The notes beneath the pieces are model-generated. The model saw only the letters and a program-made list of their open reading frames with translations. It was not told the origin of the DNA and ran no database searches. Position numbers and translations under genes: made by a program. Shown here piece by piece: positions 18,792 to 29,420 of a stretch of 64,000 nt of DNA (its first letter is position 1; each line of letters begins with the position of its first letter). This DNA is from Bradyrhizobium lablabi (GTDB taxonomy: Bacteria; Pseudomonadota; Alphaproteobacteria; Rhizobiales; Xanthobacteraceae), in assembly GCF_018131005.1 (NCBI RefSeq), contig NZ_JAFCJK010000001.1, positions 620,001 to 684,000 of the forward strand. The letters are read 5' to 3'.

Positions 18792-19950
18792 TCCTGTCCT
18801 CAGATTCCCGCCCGAGCAGAAGGGCAATCAGGCGGCACCCGAGAAGCACGCTGCCGCGCCGCGCCGCCGCCTGATGGCGGGCATGCGGCGCTATCGCCGC
18901 GTTCTGTTGCTCGTCGTGTTGCCGCTGGTCGCGGCGGTCGCCGGCGTCGCGTTCTACGTGAACGGAGGCCGCTACGTGACCACCGACGATGCCTATGTCG
19001 GCGCTCAGAAGGTGATGGTCACGCCCGACATCTCCGGCAAGATCACCAAGGTCGTGGTCAAGGAGGGGCAACGGGTCAAGGAAGGCGACGAGCTGTTCGA
19101 GATCGATTCCGAGCCTTTCCAGCTCGCGCTCGATCAGGCCAGGGCCAACCTCGCACAGGCCAAGACGAGCTACGAGCAGCTCGTCGATAACATCAAGATT
19201 TACGGCCAGATGCTCGATCTCGCCAAGCAGGCCGTCGATCTGAAGCAACGGGACGTCGAGCGCAAGACCGCACTCGTCAACCAGAGGGTCGGCTCGCAGC
19301 TCGATCTCGACAACGCCTCGACCAGCTTCGTTACCGCCGGAGCGCAGGCACAATTCGTCAAGCAGCAGCTTTCAACCGCGAAGGCCCAACTGCTCGGCGA
19401 TCCCGATCTGCCGCTTGAGAAATTCCCGCCCTACGCCCAGGCCAAGGCGGCCCTTGGCATTGCCCAGCGCAACCTCGACCACACCGTGCTGCGCGCGCCG
19501 ATGGCCGGCGTCGCCACGCAGGTCGAGCAGATCCAGCTCGGCCGCTTCGTCGCGGCCGGTACGCCGGTGTTTTCGATCATCGATGTCGCCAGCCCGTGGG
19601 TCGACGCCAATCCGAAGGAAAGCGACTTCACTTACGTCGCGGTCGGCCAGCCGGTCGAGCTCGACGTCGACGCCTTCCCCAACCACGTATTCAAGGGCAC
19701 GGTCGGTTCGCTCTCGCCCGGCACCGGCGCGCAATTCGCGATCCTGCCGCCGCAGAACGCCACCGGCAATTTCGTCAAGGTGGTTCAGCGGGTGCCGGTC
19801 CGCATCTACTTCGACAAGGACGACAAGTTCGTCTCCAAGCTGAAGGCCGGTATGAGCGTCTATGTGACCATTGACACCAACCACCGGCGCACGCTGGCCG
19901 GTCTGCTCGGGCTGGGCCCGGCCGCCGCCGCGGGCCAGGCCCAGGACTGA
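18784..19950 (+). CDS. emrA: HlyD/EmrA-type membrane fusion protein
   Basis: A 388 aa periplasmic adaptor of a tripartite efflux pump. One N-terminal membrane anchor (about 38-58) is followed by a lipoyl/barrel-sandwich half (TPDISGKITKVVVKEGQRV), a coiled-coil hairpin (about 115-210) and the second lipoyl half (LRAPMAGVATQVEQIQLGRF). The start overlaps the marR stop by eight bases; an earlier ATG at 18736 with AAGGA is an alternative. It works with the MFS permease encoded five bases downstream. Confidence 0.88.
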   Translation: MADPVLRFPPEQKGNQAAPEKHAAAPRRRLMAGMRRYRRVLLLVVLPLVAAVAGVAFYVNGGRYVTTDDAYVGAQKVMVTPDISGKITKVVVKEGQRVKEGDELFEIDSEPFQLALDQARANLAQAKTSYEQLVDNIKIYGQMLDLAKQAVDLKQRDVERKTALVNQRVGSQLDLDNASTSFVTAGAQAQFVKQQLSTAKAQLLGDPDLPLEKFPPYAQAKAALGIAQRNLDHTVLRAPMAGVATQVEQIQLGRFVAAGTPVFSIIDVASPWVDANPKESDFTYVAVGQPVELDVDAFPNHVFKGTVGSLSPGTGAQFAILPPQNATGNFVKVVQRVPVRIYFDKDDKFVSKLKAGMSVYVTIDTNHRRTLAGLLGLGPAAAAGQAQD

Positions 19951-19955
19951 GCCTG

Positions 19956-21515
19956 ATGACCGCTACGTCGCCAGCCGCCGTTCCCGGCCTGCGCCGGAAC
20001 ATGGTGACGATCTGCGCCATGACGGCGACGATCATGCAGGCGCTGGACACTACCATCGCCAACGTCGCACTGCCCTATATGCAGGGCTCGCTGTCGGCCT
20101 CGCAGGACCAGATCAACTGGGTCTTGACCTCCTACATCGTCGCGGCCGCGATCATGACCGCGCCCGTGGGCTGGATCGCCAACCGCTACGGCCGCAAGCG
20201 CGTCTTCATCATCTGTTCGGCCGGCTTCACCGTCGCCTCGGTGCTGTGCGGGCTCGCGCAGGACATCAACCAGATGGTGTTGTTTCGCCTGCTGCAGGGC
20301 GTGTTCGGCGCGGCGCTCGTGCCGCTATCGCAGGCCGTGATGCTCGACTCCTATGCACTGCACGAGCGCGCGAAAGCCATGTCGATCTGGGGCATGGGCG
20401 TGATGATGGGCCCGATCATGGGCCCCTCGCTCGGCGCCTGGCTGACCGAAACTTATTCCTGGCACTGGGTGTTCTTCGTCAATCTGCCGTTCGGCGCCAT
20501 CACGGTCCTCGGCCTGATGATCTTCATGGACGAGACCAAGCCCAACCTCGAACTTCGCTTCGACTGGTTCGGCTTCACGGCGCTTGCGGTCGCGATCGGC
20601 TCGCTGCAGCTCGCGCTCGACCGCGGCGAGCAGCTCGGCTGGCTTGAGTCGAACGAGATCATCGCCGAATTCATCGTTTCGGCGATCGGTTTCTACTATT
20701 TCTTCGCCCATTCGCTGACGACGACGAAGCCGTTCATCCAGTTCGCACTGTTCAAGGACAAGAACTTCCTTGGCGGCTGCGTGTTCATGACTGTCATGGG
20801 CCTCGTACTGTACTCGACGATGGCGCTGTCCTCGCCTTATTTGCAGAACGTGATCGGCTATCCGATCATTACTGCCGGCCTGCTCTTGGCCGCCCGCGGC
20901 GTCGGCACCTTCGTCGCGATGATGCTGGTCGGTCGCTTGATGCGCTACATCGAGGCGCGGACGCTGATCATCGCAGGCCTCGCGCTGACCGCGGCATCGC
21001 TGTTCCAGATGACCGGCTGGACCGACATGACCCAGGCGCCGGAAATCATCGTCGTCAGCATCATCCAGGGCTTCGGCTTCGGCCTCGTCTTCGTGCCGCT
21101 GTCGACCGTAGCGTTCCTGACGCTGCCGAATCATCTGCGTACCGACGGCACCGCGATGCTGACCCTGATGCGCAACGTGGCAAGCTCGGTCGGCATCTCG
21201 ATCGTGATCGCACAGCTCACCGAAGGATCGCGGCGCATCTACGCCAAGCTGTCGGAGCACATCAATCCGTTCAACCACGCGCTGCAGATGCCCGACGTTG
21301 CCGGGATGGTGAACCTCAACAGCGATGCCGGTCGCGCCATCGCCGACAAAATGGTGGCCGCCCAGTCGCAAATCATCGCGTTCGCGCACGACTACCAGCT
21401 CGTGATGCTGTTCATCGTCGCCTCGATCCCGCTTGCGATCATGATCGGCTCGACCAAGGCAACGCTGCGCGCCCAGGCCGCCGGGCCATCCGATCATGCG
21501 GCGGCGATCGAGTGA
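19956..21515 (+). CDS. emrB: DHA2-family (EmrB-type) drug efflux MFS transporter
   Basis: A 519 aa, 14-helix proton-driven exporter. Motif C-type GPxxGPxxGGxxx is present as MGPIMGPSLGAWL, motif A-like GWIANRYGRKRVF after helix 2, and the opening LDTTIANVALPYMQGS with the conserved Asp is diagnostic of the EmrB/QacA family. It begins five bases after the emrA-like stop. With its fusion protein and MarR regulator it forms a complete multidrug-efflux operon except for an outer-membrane TolC-type protein, which is not in the window. Confidence 0.92.
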   Translation: MTATSPAAVPGLRRNMVTICAMTATIMQALDTTIANVALPYMQGSLSASQDQINWVLTSYIVAAAIMTAPVGWIANRYGRKRVFIICSAGFTVASVLCGLAQDINQMVLFRLLQGVFGAALVPLSQAVMLDSYALHERAKAMSIWGMGVMMGPIMGPSLGAWLTETYSWHWVFFVNLPFGAITVLGLMIFMDETKPNLELRFDWFGFTALAVAIGSLQLALDRGEQLGWLESNEIIAEFIVSAIGFYYFFAHSLTTTKPFIQFALFKDKNFLGGCVFMTVMGLVLYSTMALSSPYLQNVIGYPIITAGLLLAARGVGTFVAMMLVGRLMRYIEARTLIIAGLALTAASLFQMTGWTDMTQAPEIIVVSIIQGFGFGLVFVPLSTVAFLTLPNHLRTDGTAMLTLMRNVASSVGISIVIAQLTEGSRRIYAKLSEHINPFNHALQMPDVAGMVNLNSDAGRAIADKMVAAQSQIIAFAHDYQLVMLFIVASIPLAIMIGSTKATLRAQAAGPSDHAAAIE

Positions 21516-21560
21516 ACCGCGGCCGATGCCGTCGCCCTCTTGCAAACGATCACTGGACCC

Positions 21561-21668
21561 GTCCTCCTGAGGAGCCTGCCGAGAGCAGGCGCCTCGAAGG
21601 ACGCGCGGCCTCGCTGGTGGCCGTCGTGCTTCGAGACGGCCGCTCTGCGGCCTCCTCAGCATGACGGG
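21561..21668. repeat. Intergenic repeat (family C)
   Basis: GTCCTCCTGAGGAGCCTGCC ... GCGCCTCGAAGGACG ... GTGCTTCGAGAC ... GCCTCCTCAGCATGACGGGG. The same order of blocks occurs at 45472-45574 and 47851-47957, with a short version at 57450. The ends are inverted. It fills the gap after emrB. Confidence 0.65.
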
Positions 21669-21836
21669 GATGGATTTGATCGCGCGCCCCAAGGGCCGGG
21701 TCACTAGGATACACCCCCTACCAACGAGCGAGACGCCGCAGTCCCGTCCGCGTTGACTTTCCAGCCCCTTCTCCCCAATACTTGGCAAAAAAACAGAAAG
21801 ATCGTCGCAAACGACGGATCACATGGGGAGGACGCG

Positions 21837-23147
21837 ATGCCGACTTCACGCAGAACGCTGCTGAAGACTTCTGCGGCTGCCGCCGCTGCATTCAGCCTCG
21901 ATTGGACACGCGCGCAGGCACAGGCCGAAACCGTGCGCATCGGCGTGATCTACGACCTGACCGGCCCATTTGCTGCGGGCGGTTCGGTTGCCTCGTCGAT
22001 CGGCGCGCAGATCGCGATCGATCTCGTCAACGAGAAGGGCGGCATCGCCGGCAAGTACAAGATTGCCCCTGTCAACGCCGATTCCCAGAGCAAGCCCGAC
22101 GTTGCCATCAACGAGGCCAATCGCCTGATCGACCAGGAAAAGATCGACATCATCAACGGCGTTTATGCGAGTTCGCACGCGGTCCCGCTGGCGGCCAAAG
22201 TCGAGCAGCAGAAGAAGATTCTCTGGATCACGACCGCGGTTTCCACGGCGGTGTTCAAGGACAAGAATCTGCAATACGTCTTCCGCGCGCAAATCCATTC
22301 CGACCAGTATGGCCAGGCCTTCGCAAGCTTCATCGCCGAACACGCCAAGGCCAAGCTTGGCATGGAGCCAAAAGACGTCAAGGTCGCGATCATCCACGAA
22401 GACGGCCCCTACGGGGTCGGCGTCGCTGCCGCCGACGAGGCTTATGCCAAGGAGGCTGGGCTGCAGGTCGTGTTCAAGGAGGGCTACTCGGCCTCCGCAC
22501 CGGACCTTTCGGTGCTGGTGACCAAGCTCAAGCGCGCGAAGGCCGACGTGATCTCGCATGCCGGTTACAATCCTGACATCACCCTGTTCCTTCGCCAGGC
22601 GCGAGAGAGCGGGCTGAAATTCAAGATGCTGTTTGGCGCCGGCGCGGGCTACAGCCAGCTCGACAAGCTGCGCGCGACTTTTGGTCCCGACATCGACAAT
22701 TTCTGCAACATCGATCCGGTCCCCGCACAACTGCTCGATCCCACCAAGCTCGCACCGGGGATCGGCGATCTCACCAAGACCATGGTCTCGCGCTATCAGG
22801 CCAAGACCAACGCGACCGACGTTCCGCCGCATTGCTCGATGGGCTTCAACCAGACATGGGTGCTGCTCAATAACGTGTTGCCGGTTGCCAAGGAAAAATA
22901 CGGCGGCTTCGACCCCGAGGCCGTCCGCAAGGCCGCGCTCGACGTCGACATCCCGCCGGGCGGCACGATCCAGGGCTATGGCGTGAAGTTCTTCCGGCCG
23001 GGCACGCCGCTCTCCGGCCAGAACGAACGCTCGACCCCGGTCGTGATGCAGAACGCCGGCGAACACATCTCGGTGGTCTGGCCGACCAATATCAGAACGC
23101 AGGATCCGGTCTTCCCACTGCCGAAGGGCTCGACCTACGGGGCGTAG
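21837..23147 (+). CDS. Branched-chain-type ABC transporter substrate-binding protein (Tat signal)
   Basis: A 436 aa periplasmic type I binding protein (Peripla_BP_6, LivJ-like). The start follows GGGGAGG at 21825-21831. The N-terminus PTSRRTLLKTSAAAAAAFS has the twin-arginine motif, with cleavage expected after AQA near 29. The mature part begins ETVRIGVIYDLTGPFAAGG, typical of the family. No permease or ATPase gene is nearby, so it is an orphan that may serve a distant transporter. Downstream lies only the decayed dehydrogenase fragment. Ligand unknown; such proteins in rhizobia often bind aromatic acids. Confidence 0.88.
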   Translation: MPTSRRTLLKTSAAAAAAFSLDWTRAQAQAETVRIGVIYDLTGPFAAGGSVASSIGAQIAIDLVNEKGGIAGKYKIAPVNADSQSKPDVAINEANRLIDQEKIDIINGVYASSHAVPLAAKVEQQKKILWITTAVSTAVFKDKNLQYVFRAQIHSDQYGQAFASFIAEHAKAKLGMEPKDVKVAIIHEDGPYGVGVAAADEAYAKEAGLQVVFKEGYSASAPDLSVLVTKLKRAKADVISHAGYNPDITLFLRQARESGLKFKMLFGAGAGYSQLDKLRATFGPDIDNFCNIDPVPAQLLDPTKLAPGIGDLTKTMVSRYQAKTNATDVPPHCSMGFNQTWVLLNNVLPVAKEKYGGFDPEAVRKAALDVDIPPGGTIQGYGVKFFRPGTPLSGQNERSTPVVMQNAGEHISVVWPTNIRTQDPVFPLPKGSTYGA

Positions 23148-23251
23148 TTGCGCCGCATCGGGATAATGCTTCCTCACGCCGCTGTTGCAGGAAGAAAGGC
23201 TGGATTGCATCTGACGATGCAATCCAACCTCTCCGCGCAAGCGCGTTGCAG

Positions 23252-23352
23252 CGTCACCTGCCCGCCCCCGTCCGTCGCCCAATAGCTTGCGTAGTTCACG
23301 TTGGTCTTCTCGAAGGCATCGGCTGAAGCGTGCGTCAAGCGGATCCACGCGG
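23252..23352 (-). pseudogene. Remnant 3' end of a Gfo/Idh/MocA dehydrogenase gene
   Basis: Reverse translation gives ADAFEKTNVNYASYWATDGG, matching the last residues of the intact gene at 25.4 kb (LAFETTKVNYAGYWSADEG). The frame is closed by a TGA shortly upstream, and nothing else of the gene is present. It is on the same strand as the intact paralogue, about 2.1 kb away, and the acyltransferase gene lies between them. The remaining bases of the 23148-23467 gap show nothing further. Confidence 0.7.
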
Positions 23353-23467
23353 ATCAGACGACCAGCAATGCTGGCTTTGACTTTCGGCGACGGCTGGTTA
23401 TACCCGCGGGGTCGCACCGAAAATCTCCAATCGAAGCAAATTGCCTGGAACAACCTGCAGGAACGCA

Positions 23468-25291
23468 ATGCGTTTGCGCTACCGACCCGACATTGACGGC
23501 CTGAGAGCCGTCGCGGTGCTCGCAGTTATTGTCTTTCACACATTCCCCAAAGTGCTGCCGGGCGGGTTCGTCGGTGTCGACATATTTTTCGTCATCTCGG
23601 GATATCTCATCACTCAAATTATCCTTGAAGGGATGGATTCTGGCAGCTTCACTGCCTCGTCGTTCTACGCTCGGCGCGTGCGACGCATTTTCCCGGCATT
23701 GATCGTTGTTCTGATTGCGACGTTTGTCCTCGGCTGGAATTACCTTTTGCCCTTGGAGCTCACGTCACTTGGAAAGAACATCGTTGCGAGCGCAGCGTTT
23801 TCCGCAAACCTGATGTTGCTTTCGGAGGTCGGCTATTTCGATGTGGCCGCGCATTTGAAACCGCTCCTGCACCTTTGGTCGCTTGGCATCGAGGAACAGT
23901 TTTACCTCGCTTGGCCGATCCTGCTTTGGCTGTTGCCGCGCAACCGTCTCCTGCTGTCAACTGCGATCATTCTCGGTGCGTCGTTTCTGCTCAATGTCGC
24001 GATGCTTCCGCACTATCCATCCGCGACCTTCTATCTTCCCTTCACGCGGGCATGGGAATTGATGACCGGTGCAGCGATCGCGCAAGCTGCGATCAAGGAT
24101 CCGCGTCACGATGACCTGTTCGCCGCTGTCGGAATCGCCGCCATCGCTCTATCGCTGTTCTTGATAAACGAAAAAACGCCGTTTCCCGGATGGGCTGCGG
24201 CTGTTCCGGTGGCCGGGACGGCACTGCTTATTATGGCCGAGGGCAGCTTTCTCAATCGCTGGGTGCTATCAAGCCACGCCGCAGTCAATGTTGGCGTCAT
24301 CAGCTATCCCCTCTACCTTTGGCACTGGCCATTGCTGGTGTTTGCCGAATTGATCAAATTCAAGCGGCTCACCGACCTGGAACGCGGACTGGTCATTGCG
24401 CTCACGTTTTTCTTGGCGTGGCTGACATACAAATTCGTTGAGCGGCCGATCAGATTCGGTCGCATTCGGTTTACGAAGCCATTGATTGCCGGCATGGCTG
24501 CGCTTGGGGCAGCGGCCTTGGTACCTGCCCTAGGGCATGGTCCGGCTCTTCCTGACCGCATCAGCAAAATGATAACGGTGCTCGATCCGACCGAAGGATT
24601 GCGCGTAGGGGAATGCATGCTCTTGGATGGTGCTAAAGTCGGTTTCTCTCCGAATTGCGTCGATGAAAAACGTCCACTCATAGCGATATGGGGCGATTCG
24701 ACCGCCTCTACCCTTGTCCCGGGCTTTCGCGATCTTCAAGCCACGCGGAATTTCGGGATTGCCCAATTCACCGTGAGCTCTTGTCCTCCACTTCTAATTC
24801 GGTCCGGTTCGATGACCGAGTTTTGCCTGGAGGAAAATCGGAAAATTGTTGATCTAATACGTAGCAATTCTCCGGATATCGTGGTGCTCCACGCTTTTTG
24901 GGATGCGAATGACAGGATCGAAAATCTGAGGCCAACCATCGAAGCGCTTCGCGCCCTGAATATTGGACGCATCGTCATTCTGGGTCCCGTCCCGGTTTGG
25001 ACAGGCGGTTTGCCGGCCGTCGTTGCGACCTACTTTCGCCGGTCGGGCGAAGTCATACCCGAGAGAACTTGGCAATACGTGGATAAGGCTTCAGGCGACT
25101 CCAATATGCGCAATATAGCCTCGTCCCTGGGAGTCGACTACATTTCAGCGCGCGATGCGCTTTGTGACAATCGCGGCTGCGTTACTCGGATAGGCGAGTC
25201 GTTGGCCGCAAGAGACATCATCCATTTGACACCAACCGGATCGAACTTTCTCATAAAGGCAATTGCGCCAGAGCTGGGCATTGCACATTGA
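23468..25291 (+). CDS. OafA/YrhL-type membrane acyltransferase with SGNH domain
   Basis: A 607 aa protein that O-acylates cell-surface sugars. The N-terminal acyltransferase-3 domain (1-340) opens RYRPDIDGLRAVAVLAVIVF with the catalytic His in VFHTFPKV, then GGFVGVDIFFVISGYLIT, and has about ten helices. A periplasmic SGNH hydrolase-like domain (about 390-605) shows the GDS block (IWGDSTAST) and a terminal DxxH block (DIIHLTPTG). Start at ATG 23468 with AGGAA upstream. The gene is visibly more A/T-rich than its neighbours and sits between two copies of a dehydrogenase 3' end, signs of acquisition by transfer. No polysaccharide genes flank it. Confidence 0.88.
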   Translation: MRLRYRPDIDGLRAVAVLAVIVFHTFPKVLPGGFVGVDIFFVISGYLITQIILEGMDSGSFTASSFYARRVRRIFPALIVVLIATFVLGWNYLLPLELTSLGKNIVASAAFSANLMLLSEVGYFDVAAHLKPLLHLWSLGIEEQFYLAWPILLWLLPRNRLLLSTAIILGASFLLNVAMLPHYPSATFYLPFTRAWELMTGAAIAQAAIKDPRHDDLFAAVGIAAIALSLFLINEKTPFPGWAAAVPVAGTALLIMAEGSFLNRWVLSSHAAVNVGVISYPLYLWHWPLLVFAELIKFKRLTDLERGLVIALTFFLAWLTYKFVERPIRFGRIRFTKPLIAGMAALGAAALVPALGHGPALPDRISKMITVLDPTEGLRVGECMLLDGAKVGFSPNCVDEKRPLIAIWGDSTASTLVPGFRDLQATRNFGIAQFTVSSCPPLLIRSGSMTEFCLEENRKIVDLIRSNSPDIVVLHAFWDANDRIENLRPTIEALRALNIGRIVILGPVPVWTGGLPAVVATYFRRSGEVIPERTWQYVDKASGDSNMRNIASSLGVDYISARDALCDNRGCVTRIGESLAARDIIHLTPTGSNFLIKAIAPELGIAH

Positions 25292-25376
25292 TTATTTGGC
25301 AAAAACGGATCGACGGCGCTTGGCGATCTTATGGACTTTCCGAAGTCGCTCCGGCAGGCGAGCAATGGGTTCGCGG

Positions 25377-26546
25377 TTAGAACATCACCCGCCGGCCCTC
25401 GTCCGCTGACCAATAGCCGGCGTAATTCACCTTCGTCGTCTCGAAGGCGAGCGCGAGATCGGCGAGCGGCTGGCGGCCGGTTGCGACGCATTCCATGAAA
25501 TCCTGGATCTCCTGCAGGTAGCCGCGCGTCCATTCCTCCTCGAGACAGACATACTGCCAGCCGGTTTTGCGATCGACCTTCTCGGTGATGTAGATGGAAG
25601 CGAGCTTCTCCTCGCTGGTTTGGTAGCTCATCAGGTGCGTGTTCGGCGTGATGTTGGCAAACAGCGATCCGCCGCTGGTGTACGCCTCGATCAGATTGCG
25701 CACGCCGCCCATGATCATGTCGCCCGAAAACACCGTCGCTTTGGTGCCGTCGGAGAAGGTCATGGTCAGTGTGCCCCAATCTTCGACATCGATCGGATTG
25801 GCCTTGATATAGGCGCGCTCCTCCGGCCCGAGAGTTGCCGTGACATTGCCGACATCGCAGGTCACGCTCGCAACAGCGATGGTTTCGCCGCGCGCGCGGG
25901 CCTCGACCTGCTTGAGATAGAGCACCGCCGACAGCGGATGGCAGCCCATCCGGATCAGCGAGCCGCCGCCGGTCATCGCCCATTGCGCGGCATGAGCCGC
26001 ATGCGAGCCCGAATGGCTCTCCTCGCCCTTCATGAACAGGATCTTGTCTTTGGTGGTGCGAATGATCTCCGCGGTCTTCGTCACCGCCGGCGCGTAGATC
26101 CAGTCCTCGGCATACATGAAGAGCCGGCCGGTCGTCTCCATGGCCGCACGGGACTTTTCCATCTCCTCCATCACGCGCCGATACATCAGCGCCTTCGGCA
26201 CGTGCCTGCCGATCGGCTGCTTGTCGCCGTCGCGGCCGAAATAGCCGGTGAACGGCTTCTCGCAGATTACGTGCTTGCCGGCCTGCATTGCCTCGACGAT
26301 CATCACGGCATGGAGATTGGGCGGCGTGCAGATGTCGATGACATCGAGCTCACGATCGGCGATCAGTTCGGCAAAGCTGCGATAGGCGTTCGGGATCGCG
26401 TGCCTGCGGGCGAATTCGATGACGTGATCGCCTCGCGCCGCGACCGCGCGGACTTCGACATCGACGCCATAGACGCGCCTGTAGGCATACATGTGCAGCT
26501 CCGCCACGAAGCCGCAGCCTGCCAGGCCGACCCTGATTTTCGCCAT
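25377..26546 (-). CDS. Gfo/Idh/MocA family NAD(P)-dependent oxidoreductase
   Basis: A 389 aa dehydrogenase. The Rossmann motif GLAGCGFVAELHMYAY lies at 7-22, the family catalytic Lys in HVICEKPFTG near 95-104, and a C-terminal alpha/beta domain follows. Substrates in the family are sugars, inositols, or semialdehydes of aromatic acids such as LigC; none can be chosen here. It is convergent with the acyltransferase gene and upstream-codirectional genes are pcaHG, with 131 bases between it and pcaG, so it may belong to an aromatic-acid operon. A degraded relative of its 3' end is at 23.3 kb. Confidence 0.85.
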   Translation of the reverse strand: MAKIRVGLAGCGFVAELHMYAYRRVYGVDVEVRAVAARGDHVIEFARRHAIPNAYRSFAELIADRELDVIDICTPPNLHAVMIVEAMQAGKHVICEKPFTGYFGRDGDKQPIGRHVPKALMYRRVMEEMEKSRAAMETTGRLFMYAEDWIYAPAVTKTAEIIRTTKDKILFMKGEESHSGSHAAHAAQWAMTGGGSLIRMGCHPLSAVLYLKQVEARARGETIAVASVTCDVGNVTATLGPEERAYIKANPIDVEDWGTLTMTFSDGTKATVFSGDMIMGGVRNLIEAYTSGGSLFANITPNTHLMSYQTSEEKLASIYITEKVDRKTGWQYVCLEEEWTRGYLQEIQDFMECVATGRQPLADLALAFETTKVNYAGYWSADEGRRVMF

Positions 26547-26677
26547 TGTGGATGTCTCCGCACCTCAGGCCGGCGCAGCGTAACGCTTCGCCATGACACC
26601 GTCGAATGCATTTCCCACGGCCGCCGGCGGCGATGCCGCCGGTGAGGAAACACTCGCTCGTCATTCCTCAACGTACG

Positions 26678-27283
26678 TCAAACGTCGAAGAACACCGTCT
26701 CGTTGTCGCCCTGCAGATGGATGTCGAGCGTATAGACCGCGTTGCCCGAGTCCGCCTTGCGCCTGGCGATCAGGGTCGCGCGGCGATCGGCCGGCACCAG
26801 CGCCAACACGGGATCGCTGGCATTCGACGCCTCGTCGTCGAAATAGATCCGCGTGTAGAGGTGCAGCAGCATGCCGCGCGCGAACACCGCGAGCACGATA
26901 TGCGGCGCCTGCGGCTTGCCGTCGGGGTCCGCGACCTGGCCCGGCTTGATGGTGTCGAAGGCGTAGCCGCCGCCTGCATCGGTGCCGACGCGGCCGAACC
27001 CCTTGAACGAGCTGTTGGGCAGCGCACGCTTGTCCTGCGGATCGCAGAAGCGGCCCTGAGCGTCCGCCTGCCAGATCTCCAACATGCTGTCGGGGACCAC
27101 GGCGCCGTCGCCGTCATAAACCTTGCCTTCGACGCGGATGCGCTCACCCGAAGTATCCGGCGTGACCAAATTGTTGGTGAAGGCGTCGTTCCAGGCGTAT
27201 TCGCCATTCGGCGTCAGGCCGTATTTGAAATAGGGACCGACGGTCTGCGACGGCGTTACTCCATCAGGACGTTGGTGCGACAC
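26678..27283 (-). CDS. pcaG: Protocatechuate 3,4-dioxygenase alpha subunit
   Basis: A 201 aa subunit of the intradiol ring-cleaving enzyme converting protocatechuate to 3-carboxy-cis,cis-muconate. It begins SHQRPDGVTPSQTVGPYFKY, the usual PcaG opening, and has DSMLEIWQADAQGRF and the GFGRVGTDAGGGYAF segment. The iron ligands belong to the beta subunit, as expected. The start is GTG, whose first base follows directly on the pcaH stop TAA, implying coupled translation and equal amounts of the two subunits. Confidence 0.93.
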   Translation of the reverse strand: MSHQRPDGVTPSQTVGPYFKYGLTPNGEYAWNDAFTNNLVTPDTSGERIRVEGKVYDGDGAVVPDSMLEIWQADAQGRFCDPQDKRALPNSSFKGFGRVGTDAGGGYAFDTIKPGQVADPDGKPQAPHIVLAVFARGMLLHLYTRIYFDDEASNASDPVLALVPADRRATLIARRKADSGNAVYTLDIHLQGDNETVFFDV

Positions 27284-27985
27284 TTACTTGGTCTCCATCG
27301 GCGTGGCGTAGCGCCCGCGCAGCACGATATCAAAGCGGTAGCAGAGCGCCCATTCCGGCTTGGTGTTCTCGAGATCAAAGGACGAGATCATCCGCGCGCG
27401 CGCCTTCTCGTCCGTCACCGAGTTGAAGATCGGATCGAACGGAAACAGCGGATCGCCCGGGAAATACATCTGCGTGACAAGACGCGAGATGAAGGAGTGG
27501 CCGAACACCGAGAAGTGGATGTGCGCGGGCCGCCAGGCGTTGTGGTGATTGCCCCACGGATAGGCGCCCGGCTTGATGGTGATGAACTTGTAATAGCCCG
27601 TGGCATCGCTCTGGGTGCGGCCGGCGCCGGTGAAGTTCGGATCGAGCGGCGCAGGATGCTGGTCGACGACATGGATGTAGCGGCCGCAGGCATTGGCCTG
27701 CCACAACTCGACCAGCACGTTCGGCACGCCGCGGCCGTCCTCATCCAGCACATGGCCGTGCACGATGATGCGCTCGCCGAGGGGCTCGCTCTTGTGCTGG
27801 ATGGTGAGATCGTTGTCGTGCTCGCGCACGGTCTCATGACCATAGACCGGACCGGTGAGTTCGGAGAGCGTGTGCCGCATCGGGATCAGGGGCTTGGTCG
27901 GCGCCCGCTTCAGCGTCGAGCGATAGGCCGGCGAGAGCCGCGCCGGATGCGCCGCAAGCGACTGCAGCGGATATTGCAAGGTCAT
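27284..27985 (-). CDS. pcaH: Protocatechuate 3,4-dioxygenase beta subunit
   Basis: A 233 aa catalytic subunit carrying the non-haem Fe(III). Start at MTLQYPLQS because GAGGAGG lies eight bases upstream. The dioxygenase motif region includes NVLVELWQANACGRYIH and GAYPWGNHHNAWRPAHIHFS, which hold the iron-binding Tyr and His residues, and QMYFPGD downstream. With pcaG it starts the beta-ketoadipate pathway; pcaF for the last step is next to it. Upstream lies a family A repeat and then a TATAAT element. Confidence 0.93.
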   Translation of the reverse strand: MTLQYPLQSLAAHPARLSPAYRSTLKRAPTKPLIPMRHTLSELTGPVYGHETVREHDNDLTIQHKSEPLGERIIVHGHVLDEDGRGVPNVLVELWQANACGRYIHVVDQHPAPLDPNFTGAGRTQSDATGYYKFITIKPGAYPWGNHHNAWRPAHIHFSVFGHSFISRLVTQMYFPGDPLFPFDPIFNSVTDEKARARMISSFDLENTKPEWALCYRFDIVLRGRYATPMETK

Positions 27986-28050
27986 GGCGAATTCCTCCTC
28001 GATCATGATGCGGTTGGAGGCAATCGCATCATGATCTCATCTCTTTGACT

Positions 28051-28124
28051 GAGCATGATCTCAGCGCAAACGCTACGCGCTTGTCGCGCGGGAAAACCCG
28101 CTTCCATTTTTCCGGATCATGCTC
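28051..28124. repeat. Intergenic repeat (family A) upstream of pcaH
   Basis: GAGCATGATCTCAGCGCAAA to TTTTTCCGGATCATGCTC, with inverted ends GAGCATGATC/GATCATGCTC. It lies 65 bases before the pcaH start, inside its probable leader. Confidence 0.65.
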
Positions 28125-28153
28125 GGCCACGCGCCGGTCAGCCGTCGCAGATC

Positions 28154-28182
28154 ATTATAGGACATAACTAATCCGGGGAAGG
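28154..28182 (-). promoter_or_regulatory. Candidate -10 element for pcaHG
   Basis: On the minus strand an exact TATAAT sits at 28159-28154, preceded 17 bases upstream by CCTTCC, a poor -35. It would drive pcaH, with transcription passing through the family A repeat. An activator-dependent promoter fits a weak -35, but no pcaQ gene is present. Confidence 0.25.
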
Positions 28183-28200
28183 GCTGTTTTCAGCCCTTCC
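28177..28200. terminator. Perfect hairpin downstream of pcaF
   Basis: GGAAGGGCTG/CAGCCCTTCC with a TTTT loop, a perfect 10-base stem 11 bases past the pcaF stop. No T run follows on the minus strand. It likely marks the 3' end of pcaF transcripts. It also overlaps the weak -35 region of the pcaH promoter candidate. Confidence 0.55.
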
Positions 28201-28211
28201 AGGTTATTGTT

Positions 28212-29420
<1,209 letters not shown>

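Noticed and set aside
20325-21788. 487-codon open frame opposite emrB
   Set aside because: Antisense shadow rich in His, Arg and Asp, without a ribosome site; emrB is clear.
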